From the NCBI GenBank assembly GCA_014802265.1, contig JAAVCP010000026.1, forward strand, positions 16,198-80,197: 64,000 nt of DNA, given 5' to 3'. The translations under genes were made by a program, and so were the position numbers. Of the stretch, positions 16,530 through 24,784 are shown piece after piece; position 1 is the stretch's first letter; every line of letters starts with the position of its first letter. The DNA comes from Bacteroides sp. GTDB lineage: Bacteria; Bacteroidota; Bacteroidia; Bacteroidales; Muribaculaceae. The notes below the pieces were generated by a model, which ran no database searches, was not told the DNA's origin, and saw only the letters and a list, made by a program, of their open reading frames with translations.

Positions 16530-17411
16530 TTATTCCCGCAGCATATTTTGTAGCTTCTGCATGAACTGGTAATTCTTTATACCCCATTTTGGGGCGGCTA
16601 CCATCCCGGGGGGACTTTGCGCAAGGAAACGTTCAATCACGATATTCTTAGGCACTATCCTGACAATCTCAACGCAAAGATTTATATAATCGTCAAGATT
16701 GAAAGGAGTTACGGATATTTTCCCGGCTTCCCACATCCGGAATAGGGGAGTGTCATAAAGAATCTGGAGCTGATGAACCTTGAGAGTCTCTATCGGCAAT
16801 CGACAAGCTTTTTCTATATTTTTTAGAATCTGCTTATTGTCTTCACCCGGTAATCCGGCAATCAGGTGTAGTCCGCAATGCAGGTCTGCTTTGGCAGCAT
16901 GATTGATGGCACTCTCCACCTCTTCCCATGTGTGATGGCGGTTTATGAGTTGGAGTGTATCATTGTTTGAAGTTTCGGCACCGATTTCGAGAAACACGGG
17001 TAATCTCTTATTAAGCTCACCAAGCAGGCTTATTACAGAATCCGGAAGGGTATCAGGACGGGTGCCTATTACTATTCCGACAATGTCTTTGCAATTGGCT
17101 GCCTCCTCATATATTTCTCTTAATGACAAAAGATCCTTTCCATGTGTATTGGTATACGACTGAAAATAGGCAAGAAACTTCATATCCGGATATTTATGCG
17201 CAAAAAATTTCTTGCCGTCATTAATCTGTTGTGACACGCTTTCTGTAGATATGCAGTAGGCGGGGGAGAAAGAATCGTTACGGCAATATGCACATCCCCC
17301 TGTGCCAATGGTGCCATCGCGGTTGGGACAAGAAAACCCGGCGTTGACAGAAATTTTCTGTACCTTAACGCCGGGAAATATATCCTTTAGATAATCTGAA
17401 TAACTACGCAT
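16530..17411 (-). CDS. TIGR01212-family radical SAM protein (YhcC-like)
   Basis: 293 residues. The cluster-binding cysteines are in GFSCPNRDGTIGTGGCAYC (C28, C40, C43), the family's characteristic long first spacing rather than CxxxCxxC. Further family marks are FLAYFQSYTNTHG, VGIVIGTRPDTLPD, FLEIGAETSNNDTL and LHLIAGLPGED. The substrate of this widely conserved family is not established. Its role as a housekeeping protein is supported by its place behind rho, ybaK and aroC, 25 bp from aroC. Confidence 0.93.
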   Translation of the reverse strand: MRSYSDYLKDIFPGVKVQKISVNAGFSCPNRDGTIGTGGCAYCRNDSFSPAYCISTESVSQQINDGKKFFAHKYPDMKFLAYFQSYTNTHGKDLLSLREIYEEAANCKDIVGIVIGTRPDTLPDSVISLLGELNKRLPVFLEIGAETSNNDTLQLINRHHTWEEVESAINHAAKADLHCGLHLIAGLPGEDNKQILKNIEKACRLPIETLKVHQLQILYDTPLFRMWEAGKISVTPFNLDDYINLCVEIVRIVPKNIVIERFLAQSPPGMVAAPKWGIKNYQFMQKLQNMLRE

Positions 17412-17436
17412 TTCTTATAGTCCTAATTCAATAAGA

Positions 17437-18513
17437 TTAAGAAATATAGCTTACTGTCATGAAATCAGCAATTACAAGAGCTGCCATAGCTTTCACTACC
17501 GGCACTGCACGAACTGCAACACAAGGATCGTGACGCCCGTGGGCACGTAGCATTGCTGGGTTGCCGCAATCATCTACTGTGGGTTGAGGAATCATGATAG
17601 TTGGCGTTGGCTTGAAAGCCACATTAAAATATATTGGCATTCCATTAGATATACCGCCTTGAATTCCTCCACTGTAATTTGTAGCGGTCTTGAGTGGAAG
17701 TCCATTATCTGAAGCCACAAATCTGTCGGCATATTCGTACCCATTGGCTGATGCAGCTGAAAATCCAAGACCGTATTCAAAACCTTTGGCAGCATTAATA
17801 GTCATCATTGCTGCGGATAAAGAGGCATGGAGTTTGCCGAATATAGGATTCCCGAGTCCGACAGGCACCCCTTCAATCACACATGTCACTATGCCACCGA
17901 TACTATTACCGTCTTTTTTTGCCTCCATTATTTTATCGTCAATCATTTTCTGACAATCTTCGGAGAGCGTAAGTGATGTTTCGGATTGAGAGCATTTCAT
18001 CAGTTGGTCAATAATGATATGAGAGAAATCTGTTGAGCCTGCGCCTGTAAGCTGTGCAGTGATGCTGACACCTTTTGATTCAAGCCATTGAGCTGTCAAT
18101 GCTCCAGCCACAACCCAATTTACGGTTTCGCGTGCGCTGGCACGTCCTCCTCCACGATGATCGCGGATTCCGTAACGTTGCATATAGGTATAGTCGGCGT
18201 GATTCGGACGATATATATGCCTCATCTCTTCATAGTCGGCAGATCGGTGGTCAGAATTTCTTACTATAAAACCGATAGGCGTGCCTAACGTTACGCCTTC
18301 CGGGGAGATACCTGATAAAAATTCGGGCTTATCAGTTTCTTTCCTTGCGGTAACGAGTGCAGAACTCCCCGGACGTCGCTTGGCTATCTCCCGGTATAAG
18401 CTGTCGAAATCAATCTTAAACCCCGGGGGAAAGCCGTCAATAATTCCGCCCATGGCTACACCATGACTTTCGCCGAAAGTAGTGAGTCGTAGATTATTAC
18501 CAAATGTGTTCAT
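17437..18513 (-). CDS. aroC: Chorismate synthase
   Basis: 358 residues, the normal length. It makes chorismate from 5-enolpyruvylshikimate 3-phosphate using reduced FMN, the last step of the shikimate pathway, in the cytoplasm. Family signatures: GESHGVAMGGIIDGFPPG near the N-terminus, RRPGSSALVTARKE, RNSDHRSADYE, YGIRDHRGGGRASARETVNWV with the FMN/substrate residues, and GGISNGMPI. It lies 20 bp after ybaK. Confidence 0.98.
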   Translation of the reverse strand: MNTFGNNLRLTTFGESHGVAMGGIIDGFPPGFKIDFDSLYREIAKRRPGSSALVTARKETDKPEFLSGISPEGVTLGTPIGFIVRNSDHRSADYEEMRHIYRPNHADYTYMQRYGIRDHRGGGRASARETVNWVVAGALTAQWLESKGVSITAQLTGAGSTDFSHIIIDQLMKCSQSETSLTLSEDCQKMIDDKIMEAKKDGNSIGGIVTCVIEGVPVGLGNPIFGKLHASLSAAMMTINAAKGFEYGLGFSAASANGYEYADRFVASDNGLPLKTATNYSGGIQGGISNGMPIYFNVAFKPTPTIMIPQPTVDDCGNPAMLRAHGRHDPCVAVRAVPVVKAMAALVIADFMTVSYIS

Positions 18514-18533
18514 GCCGAAAATAAATTTGACTG

Positions 18534-19019
18534 TTATTCAAGGTCTGTAGCGATGTCAGCGGCAGTTGCGTCAGCTGCCTTAAGGAGATCGGCAGGGGAG
18601 AGCTTCAGTTGAAGTCCGCGTTTCCCGGCACTCACATATATAAATGGGAAAGTCAGGGCTTCTTCACTTATATAGGTAGGGTAGTGTTTCTTCATGCCAA
18701 TGGAGGTACATCCCCCACGAATATAACCCGTGAGGGGAAGTAGCTCCTTCATTGCTATCATTTCAACTTTTTTATTGCCTGAGACCTTGGCAGCTTTCTT
18801 GAGGTCAACCTCTCGGTTGCCTGCCACGACACAAACGAGAATACCGTTCTTATCGCCACGCAACACAAGGGTTTTGAAGACTTGCTCTATGGGTTCTCCA
18901 AGTTCTTTTGCTACATGGTCGGCAGCCAGATTTTCGGGGTCAACCGTATATTCCACTAATTCATATGGGAGTTTCATACGGTCAAGAATGCGGGCTGCGT
19001 TGGTCTTTTCTAACTTCAT
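18534..19019 (-). CDS. ybaK: Cys-tRNA(Pro) deacylase YbaK
   Basis: 161 residues. YbaK/EbsC proteins hydrolyse Cys-tRNA(Pro) formed by mistake by prolyl-tRNA synthetase. The fold is visible from KTNAARILDRMKLPYELVEY through VFKTLVLRGDKNGILVCVVAGNREVDLKKAAK (with the catalytic Lys region) to GYIRGGCTSIGMKKHYP, the family's closing motif. It lies 14 bp downstream of rho. Confidence 0.95.
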   Translation of the reverse strand: MKLEKTNAARILDRMKLPYELVEYTVDPENLAADHVAKELGEPIEQVFKTLVLRGDKNGILVCVVAGNREVDLKKAAKVSGNKKVEMIAMKELLPLTGYIRGGCTSIGMKKHYPTYISEEALTFPFIYVSAGKRGLQLKLSPADLLKAADATAADIATDLE

Positions 19020-19034
19020 TCCGGTAAATGGTTA

Positions 19035-21209
19035 TTAGCGATCCATAGTCACGAGGAGTTCCTCATTATTACGGGTAATCTCCATGCGTTTCTTAATAAA
19101 CTCCATTGCCTCAAGTGAATTCATATCGGCAAGATAATTGCGTAGAATCCACATGCGGTTTAGAGTCTCCTGCGGGAGCAAAAGATCATCGCGGCGTGTG
19201 GAAGATGCGATAATATCCACAGCCGGGAATATACGTTTGTTGGAAAGTTTGCGGTCAAGCTGAAGCTCCATGTTACCTGTACCCTTGAATTCTTCGAAAA
19301 TCACCTCGTCCATCTTTGAAGAAGTTTCGGTGAGTGCGGTTGCTATGATTGTCAGTGAGCCACCGTTTTCAATATTACGGGCGGCACCGAAGAAACGTTT
19401 AGGTTTCTGAAGGGCATTAGCGTCCACACCGCCTGAAAGGATTTTACCGGAGGCAGGAGATACTGTATTAAAGGCGCGGGCAAGGCGTGTTATAGAGTCA
19501 AGCATAATCACAACGTCATGACCACATTCCACAAGTCTTTTAGCCTTCTCCAGAACTATGTTGGCAATTTTCACGTGGCGCTCGGCGGGTTCGTCAAAGG
19601 TAGAGGCAATTACCTCTGCATTGACACTGCGTGCCATGTCTGTCACCTCCTCCGGGCGCTCGTCAATGAGCAACATTATAATATAGGTGTCGGGATGATT
19701 TTCGGAAATAGCATTGGCAATATCTTTAAGCAGAATTGTCTTACCGGTCTTCGGGGGTGCGACAATAAGGGCGCGTTGACCTTTGCCTATGGGGGCGAAC
19801 ATATCTACTACGCGTGTTGAAATATTCGCTGACATACCTTTTGTGATTTCAAATTTCTCATCTGGGAAAAGTGGGACAAGATGCTCAAACGGCACTCTGT
19901 CTGCAATTACTTCCGGCGACAATCCGTTGATTGAGAGCACTCTCACCATAGGATAGTATTTATCTCCTTCATGGGGAGGACGTATAGATGCTTCTACCAC
20001 GTCACCTGTTTTCAACCCATATTCCTTTATCTGGTTTTGTGATACATACACGTCATCCGGGCTGCTCAGATAGTTGTAATCGCCTGAGCGAAGGAATCCA
20101 TAACCCTCGGGCATAATTTCAAGTACACCATAGGTGTCAAGAATGCCGTTAAGATCATATTCCGGTTCCGGCTGATTAATTGGAGGATAACCTAATTTCT
20201 GCTGAAGGCGTTGTTGTTTTTTGAGTTGATTTTTCTGTTGTTTTGTCAGTGGTTGCTGAGATGTGGCACCCGGTTCGCGCATCTGAATAGGTGTCTTCTG
20301 GGGAGCAGGCAAGGCTTCTTCGATAATCTTATCACGCTGTGGCTGTTGTAATCGGTCGGTATTGTTCTGGTTATTATTTTTTTGTCCTCTTGGGGTAAAC
20401 GTTTTTCCTTTTGTGGGAGTGAAGAAGGAGAAAAGTGATGAAGAGGCATTTTCATCAAGTTTTTGACCACGCGGAGTGAAGACCTTCATCTTAGGGTGAT
20501 TAGGCTCTTCTACAGGAGCCTGTTCCGGTTGCTGTTCTTGTATAGGTTCGGGTTCAGCAACGGGGACTATGTCTGCATTTTGAATTTCCTGGCTGGTTTC
20601 CTCAACCTTATCGGGTTCTTCAGAAGTAGTTTTATCTTCGTCATTGATGATGTCACTCTCAGGAACATTTTCTTCAACCGGTTCTTGGAATAAGTCATCA
20701 GCCTTCTCTACTGGAATTAGTGGGAACATATTTTCAACTGTCTGCGGTTCGACTGTCTCATTAGTCTCATCACTTTTTTGACTTTTTTTCCTACTCCGTT
20801 TCTTAGGTTCAGCAGGAGTGGATTCAAAAACAGTATTTTCAACTTGCTGAGTCTCTTGTTGTTCCGGTTGAGGCGTTTCTTCTGCTTTGGATTTCCTACC
20901 CTTTTTTTTAGGTGTTGGATTTTCTTCTTTTCCCTCTTGATTTTCAGTGGCAGGGGTTGTGTCTTTTTGTTTTGATTGGTTGGCGTCGGTATTTTTCTTC
21001 GCCTTTTTAGCACGCGGTTCTTTCTGAGTCTTCTTTTTTTCGCTGGATTTAGTCACGAAGTCTTTCGCCGACGACTCCGCCTGCTGATCAAGTATGGCAT
21101 CAATTAGTTCGTCACGCGACGATGATGCCCCGTTTTTAATACCCATGGAATCGGCAGTCTTTTTGATTTCTTCGTCGTCCATGGCGAGTAAGTCATTGAT
21201 ATGCAACAT
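19035..21209 (-). CDS. rho: Transcription termination factor Rho, with long disordered insert
   Basis: 724 residues, about 300 longer than E. coli Rho. Residues 1-35 are the Rho N-terminal helix domain ([23 protein letters not shown]). Residues about 50-350 are a charged, Lys/Glu/Pro/Gln-rich low-complexity region, typical of Bacteroidetes Rho and probably disordered. The cold-shock RNA-binding domain follows ([20 protein letters not shown]), then the ATPase core with P-loop APPKTGKT (about residue 485), [29 protein letters not shown], and the C-terminal PETLNRMW-like hinge. It is an RNA helicase that ends transcripts. It is the first gene of a rho-ybaK-aroC-radical SAM unit with a 290-nt leader. 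Confidence 0.98.
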   Translation of the reverse strand: MLHINDLLAMDDEEIKKTADSMGIKNGASSSRDELIDAILDQQAESSAKDFVTKSSEKKKTQKEPRAKKAKKNTDANQSKQKDTTPATENQEGKEENPTPKKKGRKSKAEETPQPEQQETQQVENTVFESTPAEPKKRSRKKSQKSDETNETVEPQTVENMFPLIPVEKADDLFQEPVEENVPESDIINDEDKTTSEEPDKVEETSQEIQNADIVPVAEPEPIQEQQPEQAPVEEPNHPKMKVFTPRGQKLDENASSSLFSFFTPTKGKTFTPRGQKNNNQNNTDRLQQPQRDKIIEEALPAPQKTPIQMREPGATSQQPLTKQQKNQLKKQQRLQQKLGYPPINQPEPEYDLNGILDTYGVLEIMPEGYGFLRSGDYNYLSSPDDVYVSQNQIKEYGLKTGDVVEASIRPPHEGDKYYPMVRVLSINGLSPEVIADRVPFEHLVPLFPDEKFEITKGMSANISTRVVDMFAPIGKGQRALIVAPPKTGKTILLKDIANAISENHPDTYIIMLLIDERPEEVTDMARSVNAEVIASTFDEPAERHVKIANIVLEKAKRLVECGHDVVIMLDSITRLARAFNTVSPASGKILSGGVDANALQKPKRFFGAARNIENGGSLTIIATALTETSSKMDEVIFEEFKGTGNMELQLDRKLSNKRIFPAVDIIASSTRRDDLLLPQETLNRMWILRNYLADMNSLEAMEFIKKRMEITRNNEELLVTMDR

Positions 21210-21262
21210 AAAATGTTAATTATGTTATGGGTTTTGTCACAGATTTCTGCTCCCTCGGAATT

Positions 21263-21291
21263 TTGTCTTTCTGCATAAGAGCAGAAGACAA
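21263..21291 (-). promoter_or_regulatory. Hairpin in the rho leader
   Basis: On the minus strand TTGTCTTCTGC pairs with GCAGAAAGACAA apart from one bulged T, loop about 6 bases. It lies 55-80 nt before the rho start and has no U-tract. It could take part in rho autoregulation, which is known in other bacteria, but here that is inference. Confidence 0.45.
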
Positions 21292-21379
21292 ACCACATTT
21301 TTCTAATGTCAGAAAGATTTTTATTACCGAGAAGATAATAACAGAGAATTGTGATTGGTTGATAATTAGATAGATTTGG

Positions 21380-21478
21380 TTATCCGGCAGTCATCTGCCC
21401 ACATATTTCATGAAAAGCATTCATGAAAGGGTGAAAGAATAAAAAGGAGAGGGAAGATAACCTCATAAAATGGAACAT
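21380..21478 (-). CDS. Possible rho leader peptide, 32 codons
   Basis: An ATG at 21478, about 20 nt after the predicted transcription start, opens a 32-codon frame ending in TAA at 21380-21382 (start MFHFMRLSSLSFLFFHPF). The peptide is rich in Phe and hydrophobic in its middle. E. coli rho also has a leader frame (rhoL) of similar size with which the rho leader is regulated. A frame of this length can occur by chance, so support is position only. Confidence 0.35.
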   Translation of the reverse strand: MFHFMRLSSLSFLFFHPFMNAFHEICGQMTAG

Positions 21479-21505
21479 CGGCATGAAGCCTTATGTTTGA
21501 TGATG

Positions 21506-21537
21506 CAAAATTAAGAATAAAAACTAAATTTTACAAA
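21506..21537 (-). promoter_or_regulatory. Promoter of the rho operon
   Basis: TAATTTTG (-7, 21506-21513) and TTTG (-33, 21534-21537) on the minus strand, spacer 20 bp, both perfect. The predicted start near 21499 gives a 290-nt leader. Confidence 0.8.
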
Positions 21538-21596
21538 TATAAAATGTAAAACCATGCAAAAAGATGATGAAATAAGCCTGAAGCACGTATACTGGA

Positions 21597-21625
21597 AGTG
21601 CAAGAACAAACACAGTTCTTACACT
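21597..21625 (-). terminator. Hairpin after the SecD-P1-like lipoprotein gene
   Basis: AGTGCAAGAAC (21597-21607) pairs with GTTCTTACACT (21615-21625) with one mismatch, 30 bp beyond the stop at 21655. There is no strong U-tract on the minus strand. Confidence 0.5.
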
Positions 21626-21654
21626 TTATCATAGGTTTTACTTTTTCTAATGAT

Positions 21655-22077
21655 TCAGTTGTCATTGTTTAATGAGGAATAAATTTCAAGAATCAGATCT
21701 TTGTCTGTGCTGTTGATAGAAAAATGTCCGCTTTCTATACGGCAGTTTATGGTAGGAGCCATTATTACAGAATCGTTAAACACAAATCCTATCCTTTTTC
21801 CTATTCTGCGTTCTGTAGCAGTGGCCCACTGCTGTATCATTTTCTCTTTCAATATTCCATTTATGATTGCCATTCCCGGATAGGAGGTTGTGTCAATAGA
21901 CACTGTGTCAAAGTCTTTTGTAGTAACAATTGCTTTCCCTTCAATCATATTTTCCGGGATGTCAGCTACGGGATACCACCCATTGACTCGGTGTAACGAG
22001 GAACAGGCAGTAAAAATCACAACATTAATGCAAAGAAGAAACTTTATTGTGATTTGTTGTTTTTTACTTATTACCAT
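21655..22077 (-). CDS. Lipoprotein with a SecD P1-head-like domain
   Basis: 140 residues. The signal MVISKKQQITIKFLLCINVVIFTACSS places the lipid Cys at residue 25. Residues about 40-135 resemble the P1 head subdomain of SecD/SecDF: VSIDTTSYPGMAIINGILKE, then ATERRIGKRIGFVFNDSVIMAP, TINCRIESGHFSI, matching the 'GK..A.VLDG.V.SAP.I...I..G...I' pattern of SecD. The channel-forming membrane parts of SecD are absent. The role is unknown: a free periplasmic domain that could bind emerging proteins or be unrelated to export. It is a single gene with its own -7 box. Confidence 0.75.
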   Translation of the reverse strand: MVISKKQQITIKFLLCINVVIFTACSSLHRVNGWYPVADIPENMIEGKAIVTTKDFDTVSIDTTSYPGMAIINGILKEKMIQQWATATERRIGKRIGFVFNDSVIMAPTINCRIESGHFSINSTDKDLILEIYSSLNNDN

Positions 22078-22156
22078 AGTTTGGAACTCTTACGGGAGAT
22101 ATAAGGTTTATTTTAAATCTTCTTATTTTGTCAAAATTGCTTTGGCTTTACTTATG

Positions 22157-22164
22157 CAAAGTTA
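22157..22164 (-). promoter_or_regulatory. -7 box of the SecD-P1-like gene
   Basis: TAACTTTG on the minus strand, about 80 bp before the ATG. No good -33 TTTG was found at 19-21 bp, so the promoter is only partly supported. Confidence 0.45.
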
Positions 22165-22287
22165 ACCAAAGCAACTGAAATATAAGCCATCTTTATCTTT
22201 AAACTTTTAGGGTTGTAAGATGAATTGATCAATAAGATAAAATTTCTTTTTTGAGGCTGATACTGATGGGCTTTAAAATAAAATTAG

Positions 22288-22295
22288 TAACTTTG
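22288..22295 (+). promoter_or_regulatory. -7 box of the 34-codon ORF
   Basis: TAACTTTG, a perfect TAnnTTTG, 26 bp before the ATG at 22322. A convincing -33 element was not seen. Confidence 0.45.
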
Positions 22296-22321
22296 CAGTA
22301 AGAATTAAAATATAAAATATT

Positions 22322-22426
22322 ATGAAAATGTCGATTATTGCATATCTGCCTCCTGTCGGAGCAATTATAGGAAGTCTGATTGGAAATTACATATATAAAA
22401 ACAATCAGCGTAAAAAAGTGAAGTAA
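22322..22426 (+). CDS. Small membrane protein, 34 residues
   Basis: A short frame reading MKMSIIAYLPPVGAIIGSLI then NYIYKNNQRKKVK and stop TAA at 22424-22426. It has one hydrophobic, Gly-containing helix followed by a basic cytoplasmic-type tail. The helix-then-lysine layout and a TAACTTTG box just upstream argue for a real gene. I do not recognise a family. It converges on the acetyltransferase gene, whose stop is 16 bp away. Confidence 0.5.
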   Translation: MKMSIIAYLPPVGAIIGSLIGNYIYKNNQRKKVK

Positions 22427-22441
22427 CCACTTTTAATAACT

Positions 22442-23005
22442 TCATATATTTTTGATAACCTTTGCCGGGATTCCACCGACAATCGTGCGTGGTGGCACAT
22501 TCTTGTTCACTACTGCACCTGCGGCTATAACGGCTCCCTCTCCTATAGTCACTCCTTGAAGAATAGTGACATTAGCCCCAATCCAAACCTTATTGCCAAT
22601 TTTTACTGGTGCCGGAATCATATCTGCGCGGTGATCCGGATCTATTACATGATTGAGTGTGGCTATCACACAGTTATGACCCACAAGCACATCGTCACCT
22701 ATAGTTATGCCTCCCTGATCCTGAAACTTACAACCGGAATTTATAAAAACACGTTTACCTATTTTAAGATTTTTACCGCAATCAGTATAGAAAGGAGGAA
22801 ACAGCCCTAAACTATCATCAACTTCAGTACCTGTCAGTTCTGACATAAGTGCCACTATCTCATGATGATTATGATAAGTGTTGTTTATTTCCATTGTGAT
22901 GCGAATTGCTTCCTGACTCAATTCGTGCATTTTGGTATGGATTGGAGTGCCTCCGGGTATAACATCGCCGGAATCCATTATATGGATAAATTCTTCTGTT
23001 GTCAT
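22442..23005 (-). CDS. Maltose/galactoside O-acetyltransferase family (LacA/NodL-type)
   Basis: 187 residues. The N-terminal Mac domain ([19 protein letters not shown]) is followed by the left-handed beta-helix of hexapeptide repeats: [27 protein letters not shown], then the catalytic-His segment ATLNHVIDP, and [21 protein letters not shown]. It transfers acetyl from acetyl-CoA to a sugar or related hydroxyl; the substrate is not known. It is divergent from the AraC gene and controlled from the shared region containing the paired operator repeats. Confidence 0.93.
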   Translation of the reverse strand: MTTEEFIHIMDSGDVIPGGTPIHTKMHELSQEAIRITMEINNTYHNHHEIVALMSELTGTEVDDSLGLFPPFYTDCGKNLKIGKRVFINSGCKFQDQGGITIGDDVLVGHNCVIATLNHVIDPDHRADMIPAPVKIGNKVWIGANVTILQGVTIGEGAVIAAGAVVNKNVPPRTIVGGIPAKVIKNI

Positions 23006-23035
23006 ATCAGTTATTTCAAATCATTTAATTATTTG

Positions 23036-23067
23036 CAAAATTAGTGTGGATTTATGGAAATAACAAA
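23036..23067 (-). promoter_or_regulatory. Promoter of the acetyltransferase
   Basis: TAATTTTG (-7, 23036-23043) and TTTG (-33, 23064-23067) on the minus strand with 20 bp between, both perfect. The -7 region and its flanks (TTGCAAAATTAGT on the plus strand) match the hydrolase promoter at 518-525. Confidence 0.8.
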
Positions 23068-23096
23068 CCCAGATTTGGGTAATCTAGACCTTAATT
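23064..23096. promoter_or_regulatory. Operator: two 12-bp repeats, 21 bp apart
   Basis: CAAACCCAGATT (23064-23075) and TAGACCTTAATT (23085-23096) fit the consensus YARACCYWRATT together with the two copies at 546-578. In both loci the first copy begins 28 bp from the start of the -7 box and the second 49 bp from it. The probable binder is the adjacent AraC-family regulator. Confidence 0.6.
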
Positions 23097-23103
23097 ACTG
23101 ATA

Positions 23104-23137
23104 TTTGATTCTGTGCCATAAAAAAGCATTATATTTG
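23104..23137 (+). promoter_or_regulatory. Promoter of the AraC gene, next to its start codon
   Basis: TTTG (23104-23107) and TATATTTG (23130-23137), spacer 22 bp. The -7 box ends 4 bp before the ATG at 23142, so transcription should begin at or next to the start codon. Confidence 0.6.
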
Positions 23138-23141
23138 TAGC

Positions 23142-24053
23142 ATGAAACAGAATTCAATAGTTGTAAGACTCGACTCAATAGATGCCTATAACAAATTGTA
23201 TGGGCTTGAGACAAAACATCCTTTGGTGACAGTGATAAATCTTAACGAGGCAACCAAAGTAGTAAATCATGTTCGGATGGACTATGATGTCTATGCGCTT
23301 TTTCTTAAAAACGGAACGAATTGTAAGATTAAATATGGAAGGCGACCGTATGATTATCAGGAAGGCACTGTTGTCAGTTTTTCTCCGGGACACCTGGTGG
23401 ATGTTGACATGGAAATTGATGAGATTGCTCCCAATGTCATTGGACTAATGTTTCATCCTGATCTTATCTATAAAACTAATTTGGCATCAAAGATAAAGAG
23501 ATATAGCTTCTTTGATTATTCTCAGCGTGAGGCAGTGCATCTGTCGGCAGCTGAAAGAAAGACTTTTATAGAATGTCTTGAACGGATAAAAGGAGAGATT
23601 GAACACCCTGTAGATAAACACACCGCTGCTATAATTACAAGTCATATACAACTCCTTCTTGATTATCTCACACGTTTCTATGAACGGCAGTTTATCACCC
23701 GCAGTAAAGTTAATTCTGACATACTTAATAAATTTGAATCTGCATTGAAAGAGTATTTGGCATCAGGGCAATCAAAGGAAGGAATACCAACTGTAAATTA
23801 TTTCGCAGAATTAGCACATCTTACCCCGGGATATTTTGGTGATATGATTAAGAAAGAGACAGGCATAACAGCTCAGGAGATTATCTCCCGTAATATTGTT
23901 GAAATTGCAAAGCAGCGCCTCTCAGAATCAAATGATGACATAAGTATAATAGCCTACGAATTAGGGTTTCAATATCCACAACATTTTTCCCGTATGTTCA
24001 AACGTGTCACAGGAATTAGTCCAACGCAATTCAGAGAGAAATCAGCCATTTAG
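23142..24053 (+). CDS. AraC-family transcriptional regulator
   Basis: 303 residues. The N-terminal sensor domain (to about residue 185) has a cupin-like YQEGTVVSFSPGHLVDVDMEI segment. The C-terminal double HTH runs from about residue 205 to 300: NYFAELAHLTPGYFGDMIKK (first helix pair) and DISIIAYELGFQYPQHFSRM then FKRVTGISPTQFRE (the AraC signature). The start at 23142 keeps the conserved KLYGLETKHPLVTVINL region intact. It is divergent from the acetyltransferase gene and likely acts through the paired repeats between them and at the hydrolase promoter at 0.5 kb. The inducer is unknown. The transcript appears to be leaderless. Confidence 0.93.
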   Translation: MKQNSIVVRLDSIDAYNKLYGLETKHPLVTVINLNEATKVVNHVRMDYDVYALFLKNGTNCKIKYGRRPYDYQEGTVVSFSPGHLVDVDMEIDEIAPNVIGLMFHPDLIYKTNLASKIKRYSFFDYSQREAVHLSAAERKTFIECLERIKGEIEHPVDKHTAAIITSHIQLLLDYLTRFYERQFITRSKVNSDILNKFESALKEYLASGQSKEGIPTVNYFAELAHLTPGYFGDMIKKETGITAQEIISRNIVEIAKQRLSESNDDISIIAYELGFQYPQHFSRMFKRVTGISPTQFREKSAI

Positions 24054-24099
24054 AGATCATCTTACCTATTAAAGAACATCACCGCATTAAGTACAGAGG

Positions 24100-24784
24100 G
24101 TGATAGGAAGATATCCGAATAACTTCAGATTTCTCCGGTCACCCTTTGCCATATTAAAGTATATTAGGTATATAAATTACTCTTCTGAGAATACTGTTGC
24201 CGGTTTGCAATTAGGTAAATTAATGAATAATTTTCGTCTGGTGGAAATGGTTCTTAACGGTGATTATATTGGACTCTATTTTCTGACTGAAACAATACGC
24301 ATAGATAAAAACCGCGTCAATATCTATGAACAGCAAGACGGTGAAACAGATCCGGAGCTTATAACGTTAGGCTGGCTTATAGAGGTAGATAACTATAAAG
24401 ATGAATGTCAGATAACCTTACTGGAAAATGACAGTTGGAATCTGACTCTGCGCTATCATTCTCCTGAATATTTATCAACACAACAGTTGCAATGGTTTAC
24501 TAATGAGTTTAATACAATAAATTCCGCAATATACTCAAACGATAAGAATTCAACAGACTGGGAAAACTATATAGATGTGGAAAGCATGGCACGTTTCTTT
24601 ATCATTCAGGAAGTAATGGATAACCCCGATGGTTTTCATGGCAGCTTTTATTTGCATAAAGATTTGTCAGAAGATGCAAAGTGGATAGCGGGCAATCTGG
24701 GATCTTGTGTGCTATAATCAGGAGAAGACCGATTACACTTTCAAAATGAAAGCACATTATAGGATTGGATTACTTGGGGATTAG
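24100..24784 (+). pseudogene. Broken cotH-like spore-coat kinase gene
   Basis: A remnant of a CotH kinase family protein. The frame from 24100 shows FRLVEMVLNGDYIGLYFLTE then TIRIDKNRVNI, the CotH nucleotide-binding core, and RFFIIQEVMDNPDGFHGSFY. It lacks the N-terminal part of the family. At about 24699 the frame shifts: the first frame ends at 24717, but the next frame continues the family sequence from 24701 as DLVCYNQEKTDYTFKMKAHY, stopping at 24782-24784. It is cut at the 3' end as well and overlaps the end of tilS. Not expected to be functional. Confidence 0.8.
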
